Positions 52,997-61,301 of a stretch of 64,000 nt of DNA are shown here, one piece after another (position 1 is the stretch's first letter; each line of letters opens with the position of its first letter). Under the pieces are notes generated by a model. It did no database searches, was not told the DNA's origin, and worked only from the letters and a program-made list of their open reading frames with translations. Location: assembly GCA_964481195.1 (NCBI GenBank), contig CAYZTB010000012.1:11378-75377 (forward strand). The letters are read 5' to 3'. Position numbers and translations under genes: made by a program. Source of the DNA: Palsa-948 sp964481195. Lineage in GTDB: Bacteria > Bacteroidota > Bacteroidia > Palsa-948.

Positions 52997-53052
52997 GTTG
53001 AATCCTTGAAAATCTAATCACAAGGGATAATATTCCTTAAAAGCTGGGGGTT

Positions 53053-53060
53053 TAGTTTTG
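53053..53060 (+). promoter_or_regulatory. -7 box of the epimerase gene
   Basis: TAGTTTTG (TAnnTTTG) 31 bp before the ATG at 53092. Confidence 0.5.
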
Positions 53061-53091
53061 TACATTAGCAACCTTATAATAAGAAAGAAAT

Positions 53092-54114
53092 ATGGTTTTT
53101 GTAACAGGGGGCACAGGGCTGGTTGGCTCACATCTATTGTTTGAATTGGTTTCAAACCATGTTTCTGTTAGAGCGTTATGCCGAACTGAAAGTAGCTTGG
53201 AAGAAGTTAAAAGCATATTCTCTTTTTATTCTGAGCAAGGAGCTGAATTGTTTGCTAAAATAGAATGGATGAAGGGAGATATTTTAGATTTGTTTTCATT
53301 ATACGAAGGATTAGAAGGAGTGTCGCAAGTATATCATTGCGCTGCCATGGTATCCATAAATACGAGCGATGGAGAAAGGATGATTTACAATAACGTTACA
53401 GGAACTGCCAATGTGATGAACGCTGCACTAGAAAAAAATATTCAAAAACTATGTTATGTGAGTTCAGTAGCAACCTTAGGCTCTGACAAAAACAAAGAAA
53501 TTACTGAGACCACCTCCTGGAATGAAGAGTCCAACATTTCTGCATACGCCATCAGTAAATACCTGTCCGAAAATGAAGTATGGCGTGCTTCCGCAGAGGG
53601 ATTAAATGTAGTAGTGGTAAATCCTTCCATTATTATTGGTCCTTGTAACAGCAAAAGAAGTAGCGGCCTGTTTTTTAAAACTGCATACAATGGGCTAAGC
53701 TGGTATAGCGGTGGAGGAATGGGATATGTGGATGTGCGCGATGTAGTTGGCGTTATGATTAATCTTATGAGTAGCGAAATCTCTAAGCAAAAGTTTATTC
53801 TTAATGCTGAGAATAAAACATTTAAAGAATTTTTAGATTTAGTTCATATTGCATTGGGTAAGCCTGTACCAAATAAAAAGGCAGGTAAATTTTTACTGCA
53901 ACTTGCCTGGAGGTTGGATAAACTTAAAAGTCATGTTTGGGGGTCGGAACAAATTTTTACAAAAGAAGTAGCTTCTTACGCTGCAAATCTGCTGGCATAT
54001 TCCAATGAAAAGATAAAAAATGAATTAAAAATTAACTTTATACCTACTGAGATAGCTGTGAAAAATGCTGCTAAATATTTTCTTCTTTCACGCACCAAAA
54101 GGGGGCTTAATTAA
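53092..54114 (+). CDS. NAD-dependent epimerase/dehydratase (extended SDR)
   Basis: A 340-aa extended short-chain dehydrogenase. It has the NAD(P)-binding FVTGGTGLVGSHLLFELVSN (residues 3-22), DILDLF, VYHCAAMVSI, the Ser of SSVATLGSD, the catalytic AYAISKYLSENEVWRA (Tyr-x3-Lys) and VVNPSIIIGPC. Relatives act on nucleotide sugars or as dihydroflavonol-reductase-like enzymes; the YAISKYLSE spacing fits the latter group. Single gene between tyrS and the SBBP gene; substrate unknown. Confidence 0.88.
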   Translation: MVFVTGGTGLVGSHLLFELVSNHVSVRALCRTESSLEEVKSIFSFYSEQGAELFAKIEWMKGDILDLFSLYEGLEGVSQVYHCAAMVSINTSDGERMIYNNVTGTANVMNAALEKNIQKLCYVSSVATLGSDKNKEITETTSWNEESNISAYAISKYLSENEVWRASAEGLNVVVVNPSIIIGPCNSKRSSGLFFKTAYNGLSWYSGGGMGYVDVRDVVGVMINLMSSEISKQKFILNAENKTFKEFLDLVHIALGKPVPNKKAGKFLLQLAWRLDKLKSHVWGSEQIFTKEVASYAANLLAYSNEKIKNELKINFIPTEIAVKNAAKYFLLSRTKRGLN

Positions 54115-54139
54115 TCCTTCTTTTCATCAGGAAAAATAT

Positions 54140-54147
54140 TACTTTTG
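54140..54147 (+). promoter_or_regulatory. -7 box of the SBBP gene
   Basis: TACTTTTG (TAnnTTTG) 16 bp before the ATG at 54164, inside an upstream extension of the ORF, which supports the shorter start. Confidence 0.5.
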
Positions 54148-54163
54148 CATCTCTAATTTTTTT

Positions 54164-55516
54164 ATGAAAAAAAACGCATCCATATCGATTCTTTTTGTGT
54201 TGTTAAACTTGGCCTCTTTCGCTCAAAATTGGGAATGGACAAAGATTGCTGGCGGACCTGCTATTGATAAAGTTACAGGAACCGCTTTAGATGCTTTTGG
54301 CAACGTATTTATTACTGGATATTTTGATAGCACCATTGCTTTTGACAGCACGCGCTTAATAAGTGCCGGAGGCACAGATGTTTTTATTGCCAAATACGAT
54401 CCCGATGGCGTATTGATTTGGGCAAAACAAGTTGGTGGGCAAAATGACGATTATTCGACAGCATTAAGTACAGATATTACCGGTAATTGTTATGTAACAG
54501 GTTTCTTTTTTATTCAAGGAACGATAACCACTTTTGGATCTACTACTATTACACAAGCGGGCGATGCCGATATGTATATTTCTAAATTTACAGCGGCCGG
54601 AGATTTGCTTTGGGTAAGAAACGGAGGTAGTAAAAGCGAAGATGCATCGTTTGGAATTGCAACAGATATTTCAGGAAACAGCTATGTTACAGGATATTTT
54701 AGTGGCACAGCTATATTTGGAATTACCAAAATAATTAGCAATGGGTATAGCGATATTTTTGTTGCTAAATATGATGCAGCAGGTAACTTGGTGTGGGTGC
54801 GATCAGGAGGAGGTTCATACCAAGACGAGGCCTATGGAGTAACAACCGATGTAGCAGGAAATTGCTACGTAACAGGGTACTTTACCGGAAATGCATTTTT
54901 TGGAAAAACTCCACTTTCCAGCGCAGGGTATTTTGATACTGACGTACTTGTACTAAAATATAATCCCAGCGGAATTTTAATTTGGGCCAAACGTGCAGGT
55001 GGTACTGCCAATGACATTGGCTATGGAATTGACATTTCAGCAAGCGGACAAATTGCAGTATGTGGTGTTTTTCAAGGCACAAAATCATTTGGCGAAAATG
55101 TACTTAACCGTGTTGGAGGAAGCAATGGTTTTATAGCCAGATTTGAAACCAGTGGAAAATTATCTTGGGTAGAAAATTCGCACGGAGCAAATTTTACGGA
55201 GTTCCGAAAAGTATCGCTTGATGGAAACGGAAATAGCTACGTGGCAGGCTTTATGAGTGGTGATGTAGAGTTTGGAAAAACAAAGTTTTCTACCACTGGC
55301 GATAAAGATTTATGTTTAGCTAAATACGACAGCAAAGGTGAACTTATGTGGGTTCTGCAAGGCGGAGGCTCAGAAAATGACGAGGGCATGTGTGTAGTTG
55401 CAGATCAGGCAGGCATTTGTTATGTGGCTGGTCAGTTTAACACCGCAGCAACATTTGGCAGAGTAAAAGTATCCGGTTGGCAATGGCAGGATATTTTTCT
55501 TTCGAGGATAAAATAA
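54164..55516 (+). CDS. Secreted SBBP-repeat beta-propeller protein
   Basis: A 450-aa exported protein: signal peptide MKKNASISILFVLLNLASFA, then about seven repeats of the form D(I/V)xGNxYVTGYF...(T/A)xFG....S.G..DxF(V/I)AKYD..G.L(V/I)W...GG (for example DAFGNVFITGYFDS; DISGNSYVTGYFSG; DVAGNCYVTGYFTG; DGNGNSYVAGFMSG). This is the SBBP seven-bladed propeller pattern, common in Bacteroidota surface proteins. No clear T9SS C-terminal domain follows the last blade (FLSRIK). The start at 54164 is supported by the promoter box. Confidence 0.86.
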   Translation: MKKNASISILFVLLNLASFAQNWEWTKIAGGPAIDKVTGTALDAFGNVFITGYFDSTIAFDSTRLISAGGTDVFIAKYDPDGVLIWAKQVGGQNDDYSTALSTDITGNCYVTGFFFIQGTITTFGSTTITQAGDADMYISKFTAAGDLLWVRNGGSKSEDASFGIATDISGNSYVTGYFSGTAIFGITKIISNGYSDIFVAKYDAAGNLVWVRSGGGSYQDEAYGVTTDVAGNCYVTGYFTGNAFFGKTPLSSAGYFDTDVLVLKYNPSGILIWAKRAGGTANDIGYGIDISASGQIAVCGVFQGTKSFGENVLNRVGGSNGFIARFETSGKLSWVENSHGANFTEFRKVSLDGNGNSYVAGFMSGDVEFGKTKFSTTGDKDLCLAKYDSKGELMWVLQGGGSENDEGMCVVADQAGICYVAGQFNTAATFGRVKVSGWQWQDIFLSRIK

Positions 55517-55576
55517 TTATAAACTTTACCGGCTTTTTGTTTTTGCTCGACATAAAGTCGGAGCAAGAAAGGTATT

Positions 55577-55650
55577 GGTCTCGTAGCCCTGACTTAGAAC
55601 TGTCAGCATTCAACTGCCCTCCTGACGGACGCCAGTCGGACAGGGATAGA
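55577..55650 (+). repeat. tRNA-Arg 5' fragment followed by palindromic REP-like sequences
   Basis: GGTCTCGTAG at 55577-55586 repeats the first 10 bases of the tRNA gene at 55686. It is followed by a hairpin (CTGAC ... GTCAG) and a second palindrome (CCTGACGGAC ... GTCGGACAGG). These belong to the 461-bp non-coding stretch 55517-55977, which otherwise holds only the tRNA and its degenerate copy. Confidence 0.55.
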
Positions 55651-55685
55651 AAGGAAGATATAATAATGATTGATGAGTAACGAAT

Positions 55686-55758
55686 GGTCTCGTAGTTCAA
55701 TTGGATAGAACGGGAGTTTCCTAAACTTCTAATCCCAGTTCGATTCTGGGCGAGACCA
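55686..55758 (+). tRNA. tRNA-Arg (anticodon CCT)
   Basis: Cloverleaf readable by eye: acceptor GGTCTCG/CGAGACC, D-stem GTTC/GAAC, anticodon stem GGAGT/ACTTC with loop TTCCTAA, and T-arm CCCAG-TTCGATT-CTGGG, discriminator A. The anticodon CCT reads AGG. 73 nt; no encoded CCA. Confidence 0.93.
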
Positions 55759-55790
55759 CTTTTATTATTAGAGATATTGGACAATCTGAA

Positions 55791-55896
55791 AGTTCGCCTA
55801 GATAGATACTAAACTTCTAATCCCTGCCCTGACGCGGCTTGCGGTCAGGATGCTGACAACCAAAGGTTCGTCAGCATTCGATTCTGGGCGAGACCA
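55791..55896 (+). pseudogene. Degenerate tRNA-Arg copy split by a palindromic insert
   Basis: AGTTC-N5-GATAGA, then TAAACTTCTAATCCC and, 49 bp on, TTCGATTCTGGGCGAGACCA match the neighbouring tRNA from its D-arm to its 3' end, with part of the anticodon arm lost. The insert in the variable/T-stem region contains two palindromes: CCTGAC ... GTCAGG, and ATGCTGAC pairing with GTCAGCAT around AACC-AAA-GGTT. Not a functional tRNA. Confidence 0.75.
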
Positions 55897-55977
55897 CTTC
55901 TGTAAGCTACACTTTCTCATTCTGATAAGATAGAAAAGCCAAGTTAGGTAATTAGTAGCCAAAGAATTAGGTAATAA

Positions 55978-56908
55978 CTAAAGAGGTTGTTTTGACCAAA
56001 TTTGATTGTTCAAATTCAAATCTTCTACTAAATCAGTATAGAGCTTCAGAGGCAAATAATTTCTTTTAATAAATTCAAAATCGAAATGTTCAAATAAGGC
56101 TGGTTCAAAAAGATTAATATAGTTCGGAATTGCGCAATACAACCTATCATCTACAAAAGAAAACGAGATGCCTTTTTTAATTTTTCTCCGATAATTCATA
56201 ATCCGTAGCATTAAACTGGGAGTCAAAATGTATCTAGCCTCAACTTGATCTGAACTTAACACAAAGAATTCCTTATTAAATTCAACATCTTCTAGTTTTA
56301 CAGGACATAAATTATCTAATATCCTTCGCTTAAGATTTCTGAAAAAAGATTTTGATTTTTCTGGACACACAAACGTTTTAGCAGTAAAATACTTATTGAA
56401 AGAAGCCGAAATGAAAACGCCATTAAATAACACACGCCCCCCCACTCGATAACACAGTAGTTTCACAAAACATAATTCGAGTATCCCCGATTTTGAATCG
56501 CATAAAATCTTCTCCTTCTACAATCATCATTCGATCGGGCAAGAGCATGCTTTTTTCTAAAACCGACTTTGCAATCCTTTGTCGAGGAATATACTCGACA
56601 TCATCAAACAAATACCGTAATAATTCAGGCAAAATATTACACTTAAATTTTATTACTAATTGCTGACGCATATTATTCACTATTTGTCCTGCAGACAAAA
56701 TAAAAATGAAAGCAATTAGTCCAGTTGAAAAAATCAGGAATGGCACTTCCGTATATATCGAAATCGCAAATAACACACAAAATGGGATTGAGAAGTATAG
56801 ATACTTCATCGCTTTTTTAACGTGCTCAACACGAAACTCTTCTAAGGGGTCTAACTGAATTTTCAAATCCGAATTATAGAACGAAAGCAATTCCGACTCT
56901 TTCTTCAT
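55978..56908 (-). pseudogene. DUF3137-family membrane protein, frameshifted
   Basis: Two overlapping frames together give one DUF3137 protein. The first (56908 to 56423) has the acidic/helical N-terminus, two membrane helices (YLYFSIPFCVLFAISIY; VPFLIFSTGLIAFIFILSAG) and ends FKIGDTRIMFCETTVLSSGG. The second (56466 to 55978) resumes with GGRVLFNGVFISASFNKYFT and continues the family pattern. The switch falls at a run of seven G on the coding strand (56437-56443); six would restore the frame. Sequencing error, phase variation or decay are all possible. It follows lemA, the usual partner of this family in Bacteroidota. Confidence 0.85.
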
Positions 56909-56912
56909 TCGC

Positions 56913-57473
56913 CTACTGTTTAAACAGGGCTTGGGCGTTTACATTTTTTCGCTCTGAATCTTCAAGCACGAAAACGGTTTTAGGGGCAAAATTAAATCTG
57001 CTTGCTAATAAATTAGCAGGAAATGATTCAATAGCATCATTGTAATCTGTGATTGCAGAATTGCAATATCTTCTTGACGCGGATATTTGCTCCTCCACTT
57101 CATTCCAGGACCCTTGTAGTTTCAAAAAATTCTTATCGGCTTTTAAATTAGGGTAGCTTTCTACCGAAAGCATTACTGTGGCTAATTTTTGTGAAATATC
57201 ATTGTGTAATCCAACCTTAGCATCAATTGAAGCATTCTCTAATATTTTAGTTCTAAGGGCAGTAACTTCAGAGAGAACATTCGCTTCGTAAACTGCATAT
57301 TGCCTTACAGTTTCTACTAGATTTGGTATTAAATCATATCATTTCTTAAGCATAGCATCAATGGATCCAAAGGCATTATCTACGCTATTCTTTTTTCTGA
57401 TTATTTCATTATATAGATAAATGAAATAAAATACAACTAGAATTAAAACTCCTATTAATATATTGTCTAGCAT
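56913..57473 (-). pseudogene. LemA family protein, interrupted by an in-frame stop
   Basis: From the ATG at 57473 the frame reads MLDNILIGVLILVVFYFIYL, IIRKKNSVDNAFGSIDAMLKK, then TGA (minus strand; 57341-57339), then YDLIPNLVETVRQYAVYEAN and on to the normal LemA C-terminus. The lost codon lies where LemA proteins have an Arg (LKKRYDLIPNL), so CGA or AGA changed to TGA. Total 187 codons is normal for LemA. Only the C-terminal part is an open frame of its own. LemA is a membrane-anchored helical protein of unknown role. It is the upstream neighbour of the frameshifted DUF3137 gene. Confidence 0.88.
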
Positions 57474-57604
57474 TGGAATTTGGTTTTGTGCTTATTTATT
57501 TTGAGATCTTAGTTTTGGGGGTTGACGATATTAAAAAAACGGCAACTTCTTTTCGTCCACCAAAAATAATCTAAAAGCTCCAAACCAATACACACTTTTT
57601 CATG

Positions 57605-58008
57605 TTACCACGGTATAATATCAAACTCCGGATCTCCGTGAATGGAAGAAATGTCTTTTTTAAACCTTTCAATAACATCTCTTTCCGAAGAAGTTACAGG
57701 AAGAAATGCTTCAGCAACTTTTTTCATTACGCTGATAAATGTTTGTTTTAGTTCTGGGCTTAAATAATGACTGTTAAGTTTTATCTGATCCATGGCCACT
57801 TATATGAAACAGCTGAAATAGGCTTGTTCTTATCCATCATTTAAAAAATAATGTCGGAAACATCGAAGGTATACTCATTTTTAGAAAGTTCGGCCTTAAC
57901 AATATCATGAAACTTTTGTCTTTCCTCTTCCTGCACCGCACCATCTGCGCTTGCAACTGCATAAGCAAGTTCTCCAATGGCATAATGTAAATTTTCAATA
58001 GGGCTCAT
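57605..58008 (-). pseudogene. TerB-like protein, broken by a stop and a frameshift
   Basis: The N-terminal part, MSPIENLHYAIGELAYAVAS followed by ADGAVQEEERQKFHDIVKA, runs from 58008 and ends at TAA (57843-57841) after FDVSDIIF. The frame then continues MMDKNKPISAVSYKW, where one base is missing, and resumes as MDQIKLNSHYLSPELKQTFI through FKKDISSIHGDPEFD to 57605. The pieces line up as one small acidic helical protein with the ADG motif of TerB-like families. Two independent lesions make a sequencing error unlikely. The TerB assignment is from memory of similar Bacteroidota proteins and should be checked. Confidence 0.7.
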
Positions 58009-58035
58009 TTTATATTGGTTTATTAATATTATAAA

Positions 58036-58239
58036 TTAATTAGGGCTCTTAAATGCCCATGTTACGGTGCCAACTGAAAAAAGAATTACAAATAGCAAAA
58101 GGCCTGCTTCAAAATAACGATATGTAATAATACAATAATACATGGACATTATATAAATTAACATAGCCAGCAAGGCAAATACCCTAAGTGCTTGCTTATT
58201 CATCTCCTCTGTAGGAGGCGTTTCACTTTTTTTATCCAT
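58036..58239 (-). CDS. Small hypothetical membrane protein
   Basis: A 67-aa protein with a polar N-terminus (MDKKSETPPTEEMNKQA) and two hydrophobic segments (VFALLAMLIYIMSMYYCIIT; FEAGLLLFVILFSVGTVTWA). No recognisable family. It is the only apparently intact gene in the otherwise decayed block and is divergent from the sensor kinase, sharing its upstream region with the palindromic site at 58310. Confidence 0.55.
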   Translation of the reverse strand: MDKKSETPPTEEMNKQALRVFALLAMLIYIMSMYYCIITYRYFEAGLLLFVILFSVGTVTWAFKSPN

Positions 58240-58309
58240 AGTTCTTTTTTTTAATTATCAAAAATGAAATATTTAGTTAGTTTATAAAATGATTTTAGTT
58301 AGTAGCTTT

Positions 58310-58325
58310 ACTGATATATATCAGT
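58310..58325. promoter_or_regulatory. 16-bp perfect palindrome, candidate CRP/FNR-type operator
   Basis: ACTGATATATATCAGT is self-complementary and close to the FNR-type TTGATnnnnATCAA. It lies 83 bp upstream of the sensor-kinase ATG. The response regulator encoded downstream carries a CRP/FNR DNA-binding module, so autoregulation is plausible. TTTAGTTAGT is directly repeated just upstream (58272, 58295). Confidence 0.55.
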
Positions 58326-58407
58326 TTTTTGAACTTAAAAGTTCAATAACTTGGAACAAAATAGTTTAAGGAATATATAATCTAGGTCAGGTACTTACAA
58401 ACCAAAA

Positions 58408-59613
58408 ATGAATAACAAAGAGGGATTAGAAGCACTTTTCATGTTTGCTACCGAAGGGATTTTGGTGGCAGATGATTCTGGTGAAATTGTACGCATAAAC
58501 CCTGCTACCGAAAAAATGTTTGGGTATAAAAGCCATGAGTTGTTAGGAAAAAAAGTAGAAGTCTTAATTCCTAAAAAACATTCTCACAACCATGTAAAGC
58601 ATCGTACACAATATCAGGAAAAGCCACGTGCTCGGTCAATGGGAACAGAGATGAATCTGATGGCACTTAAAAAAGATAGCAGTGAATTTCCTGTAGAAAT
58701 TAGTTTAAGTCCATTTACAGCATCAGATGGGAAATTTGTGATTGCATTTATTATAGATATATCTATTCGCAAACAGGCAGAGGAAGTAGTGCTACAGAAA
58801 AAAAAGGAACTAGAATTGCTAAATGCAAATCTTGAAAACAGAGTAAAAGAGCGAACCATGATATTGGAAGAAGCTATTACTGAATTAAACAGAACAAAAG
58901 AGAACTTAAATTTAGCCCTGAAAAAAGAAAAGGACTTAAATGATTTGAAATCGAGATTTGTGTCTATGGCATCGCATGAATTTAGAACTCCGCTAGCAAC
59001 TATTCTTTCCTCGCTATCGCTGGCAACCAAATACTCCGAAAAGGGTGATAAAGAAAATCAAATGAAGCATGTGAGTAGAATAAAGTCTTCTATCGGAAAT
59101 TTAACAGATATATTAAACGACTTTTTATCCATCAGCAAAGTGGAGGAAGGAAAAGTGATAACCACACAAGAAAATATTGACTTTCCAGCTTTTGTAAGTG
59201 ACGTTGTGAGGGAGATGCAATCCATTGCCAAAGAAGGTCAGAAAATAAATTTTACCCACACAGGAAAAGCAGAAATTGAGTCTGACAAAAAATTATTAAA
59301 ACATATTTTATTAAACCTTTTGTCAAATGCCATCAAATTTTCGGATGAAGCAAAAAACATTGATATAAAAAGCAGCATCACTAATACTCATTTAATTTTT
59401 TCTGTTAAGGATAGCGGCATTGGCATTTCGGCCGAAGATCAAAAACATTTGTTTGAGCGTTTTTTTAGAGCGCATAATGCCACCAACATTCAAGGAACAG
59501 GCCTAGGGCTGAATATTGTTTCAAAATATGTGGAGATGCTCGATGGAGATATTGAGTTTACTAGTGTTTTGGAAAGCGGAACTACTTTTACTGTTTCATT
59601 ACCTGTAAAATAA
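58408..59613 (+). CDS. PAS-domain sensor histidine kinase
   Basis: A 401-aa soluble histidine kinase. An N-terminal PAS domain (FATEGILVADDSGEIVRINP; FGYKSHELLGKKVEVLIPKK; HVKHRTQYQ) is followed by a coiled-coil (NLENRVKERTMILEEAITEL), the HisKA H-box SMASHEFRTPLATILSSLSL (phospho-His about residue 190) and the HATPase (LKHILLNLLSNAIKFSDEAK; DSGIGISAEDQKHLFERFFR; GTGLGLNIVSKYVEML). No membrane segments, so it senses a cytoplasmic signal. The PAS loop has His residues like many FixL-type domains, but heme binding cannot be claimed. It precedes its probable response regulator by 65 bp. Confidence 0.93.
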   Translation: MNNKEGLEALFMFATEGILVADDSGEIVRINPATEKMFGYKSHELLGKKVEVLIPKKHSHNHVKHRTQYQEKPRARSMGTEMNLMALKKDSSEFPVEISLSPFTASDGKFVIAFIIDISIRKQAEEVVLQKKKELELLNANLENRVKERTMILEEAITELNRTKENLNLALKKEKDLNDLKSRFVSMASHEFRTPLATILSSLSLATKYSEKGDKENQMKHVSRIKSSIGNLTDILNDFLSISKVEEGKVITTQENIDFPAFVSDVVREMQSIAKEGQKINFTHTGKAEIESDKKLLKHILLNLLSNAIKFSDEAKNIDIKSSITNTHLIFSVKDSGIGISAEDQKHLFERFFRAHNATNIQGTGLGLNIVSKYVEMLDGDIEFTSVLESGTTFTVSLPVK

Positions 59614-59678
59614 AAAAGGATAATCATTCGCATTTTTTCAATACTTAAATTTTAAATTATAGATAACAAATTAAAAAA

Positions 59679-60740
59679 ATGAATAAAAAAATATTACTGA
59701 TTGAAGACAACAAGGAGATGCGCGAAAACACTTCAGAAATTTTAGAGCTTGCCAACTACCAGGTGTTTACTGCTAAAAACGGAAAGGAAGGTGTGGAGCT
59801 AGCGCTAAAGCAAAAGCCCGATTTAATTATTTGCGACATTATGATGCCGGTGCTGGATGGATACGGAACCTTGCATTTAATATCTAAAAATGAAGAAACC
59901 GCGAGCATCCCATTTATCTTTTTAACTGCCAAAGCAGATCGTAGCGATTTCCGCAAGGGAATGGAAATGGGTGCCGATGATTATGTTACCAAACCTTTTG
60001 ATGACATTGAACTTTTAAATGCGGTGGAGAGCCGTTTTAAAAAAGCGGAGTTGATGAAAAAAGAATTCTCCAAAGACTTAAGTGGCCTCAATGATTTTAT
60101 TTCCAGTGCAAAAAATATTGAGGATCTAAAAAAGATTTCTTCCGATCAAGACATACGCACCTACAGGAAAAAAGAAAACATTTATACTGAAGGCGGGTAT
60201 CCGCGCGGAATACTTTTTGTTGTGAAGGGAAAAGTAAAAACGTATAAAACCCACGAGCAGGGCAAGGAGTTGATAACCGGCTTATATAAGGATGGAGATT
60301 TTTTTGGATACCTAGCCATGCTGGAGGAAGGAAAATACACCGACTCAGCCACTACGTTGGAAGATTCGGAAATATGCATGATTCCAAAAGATGATTTTTA
60401 TTCTTTGGTATATAAAAATGCCGAAGTATCGCGCAAGTTTATTAAAATGCTATCAGACAACCTACAAGAAAAAGAAGAGCAATTAATTAAACTGGCCTAT
60501 AACTCTGTACGGAAAAGAGTAGCTGAATCGCTGGTAACACTTTACGATAGATATAAAAAAGAGGATGAGCAAAAGTTTAGCATGAATATTTCTAGAGAAG
60601 ATTTAGCAAATTTAGCGGGCACCGCAACAGAAACCACCATACGTACACTTAGAGATTTTAAAGAAGATGGGCTCATAGAAATTAAAGGCGGAACCATTGC
60701 CGTTATTAACTACGACAAGCTTGCCAAGATGAAAAATTGA
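59679..60740 (+). CDS. Response regulator with REC, cyclic-nucleotide-binding-like and CRP/FNR HTH domains
   Basis: A 353-aa three-module regulator. The REC domain (KILLIEDNKEMRENTSEILE; LIICDIMMPVLDGYG with the phospho-Asp about residue 52; FIFLTAKADRSDF) is joined to a cNMP-like fold (RKKENIYTEGGYPRGILFVV; ITGLYKDGDFFGYLAMLEEG) and a CRP winged helix (ISREDLANLAGTATETTIRT followed by LRDFKEDGLI). The cNMP site lacks an obvious RxS-type ligand loop, so phosphorylation rather than cAMP is the likely trigger. With the PAS kinase it forms a two-component system; palindromes resembling FNR boxes lie upstream of the kinase and of the DoxX gene. Confidence 0.93.
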   Translation: MNKKILLIEDNKEMRENTSEILELANYQVFTAKNGKEGVELALKQKPDLIICDIMMPVLDGYGTLHLISKNEETASIPFIFLTAKADRSDFRKGMEMGADDYVTKPFDDIELLNAVESRFKKAELMKKEFSKDLSGLNDFISSAKNIEDLKKISSDQDIRTYRKKENIYTEGGYPRGILFVVKGKVKTYKTHEQGKELITGLYKDGDFFGYLAMLEEGKYTDSATTLEDSEICMIPKDDFYSLVYKNAEVSRKFIKMLSDNLQEKEEQLIKLAYNSVRKRVAESLVTLYDRYKKEDEQKFSMNISREDLANLAGTATETTIRTLRDFKEDGLIEIKGGTIAVINYDKLAKMKN

Positions 60741-60756
60741 TGATTTACGCATCCTT

Positions 60757-60789
60757 CTGATATCTATCAGTTTTCAAACTGATTTCAGT
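60757..60789. promoter_or_regulatory. Imperfect palindromes before the DoxX gene, candidate operators
   Basis: CTGATATCTATCAG at 60757-60770 repeats the CTGATA-N2-TATCAG core of the site at 58310. ACTGATTTCAGT at 60778-60789 follows with the same half-sites (ACTGA ... TCAGT) at closer spacing. They lie 50-80 bp before the GTG at 60839. Confidence 0.5.
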
Positions 60790-60838
60790 CATATAAAAAA
60801 ACGTTTCGTATAAATATGTTTGTATCAAATAATATAAA

Positions 60839-61285
60839 GTGCAAACTATACTCCATAACCACGAAATTGCAGGAGCTCTCATTGCCAGGGTTTTTTTAGG
60901 ATTTCTTTTCTTTTTTCAGGGCTTTGATGCTGTGTTCCGAATAAAAATTAGCGGAGTAATAGATGCCATTGAAGAGCCTCTTGCCGAACGAGGAATTCCT
61001 CGAGCATTAATCGTGACTGGCGCTTGGTTTACTTCCTACATTGAACTTATTGCGGGCGTTTTATTAATCATTGGATTTGCCAAATATTATGCGCTGTATT
61101 TACTAGGCATGAATTTAGTAGTTGCTTCTGTAGCCTTTGGAATTATTAAACCCATGTGGGACACTAGCCATGCATTTGTACGATTAGCCTTGCTCCTTTT
61201 TCTATTAATGATTCCATCAGAATGGGATGTAGTATCTGTTGATTATGTATGGTCCTTAATTAATTTTTTAAAATCAATAGCCTAA
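60839..61285 (+). CDS. DoxX-family membrane protein
   Basis: A 148-aa protein with four membrane segments (GALIARVFLGFLFFFQGFDA; IELIAGVLLIIGFA; YALYLLGMNLVVASVAFGII; FVRLALLLFLLMIPSEWDVV). The RVFLGFLFFFQG start is the DoxX pattern. Members are linked to redox or thiosulfate:quinone chemistry and stress but mostly uncharacterised. GTG start; a palindromic operator lies 50 bp upstream, and the universal stress gene follows 16 bp after the stop. Confidence 0.8.
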   Translation: MQTILHNHEIAGALIARVFLGFLFFFQGFDAVFRIKISGVIDAIEEPLAERGIPRALIVTGAWFTSYIELIAGVLLIIGFAKYYALYLLGMNLVVASVAFGIIKPMWDTSHAFVRLALLLFLLMIPSEWDVVSVDYVWSLINFLKSIA

Positions 61286-61301
61286 CCCCCAACCCCCTTC
61301 C

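Noticed and set aside
58408..59613. FixL-type heme oxygen sensor
   Set aside because: The PAS loop has similar His residues, but the same pattern occurs in many non-heme PAS kinases; not enough to claim heme.
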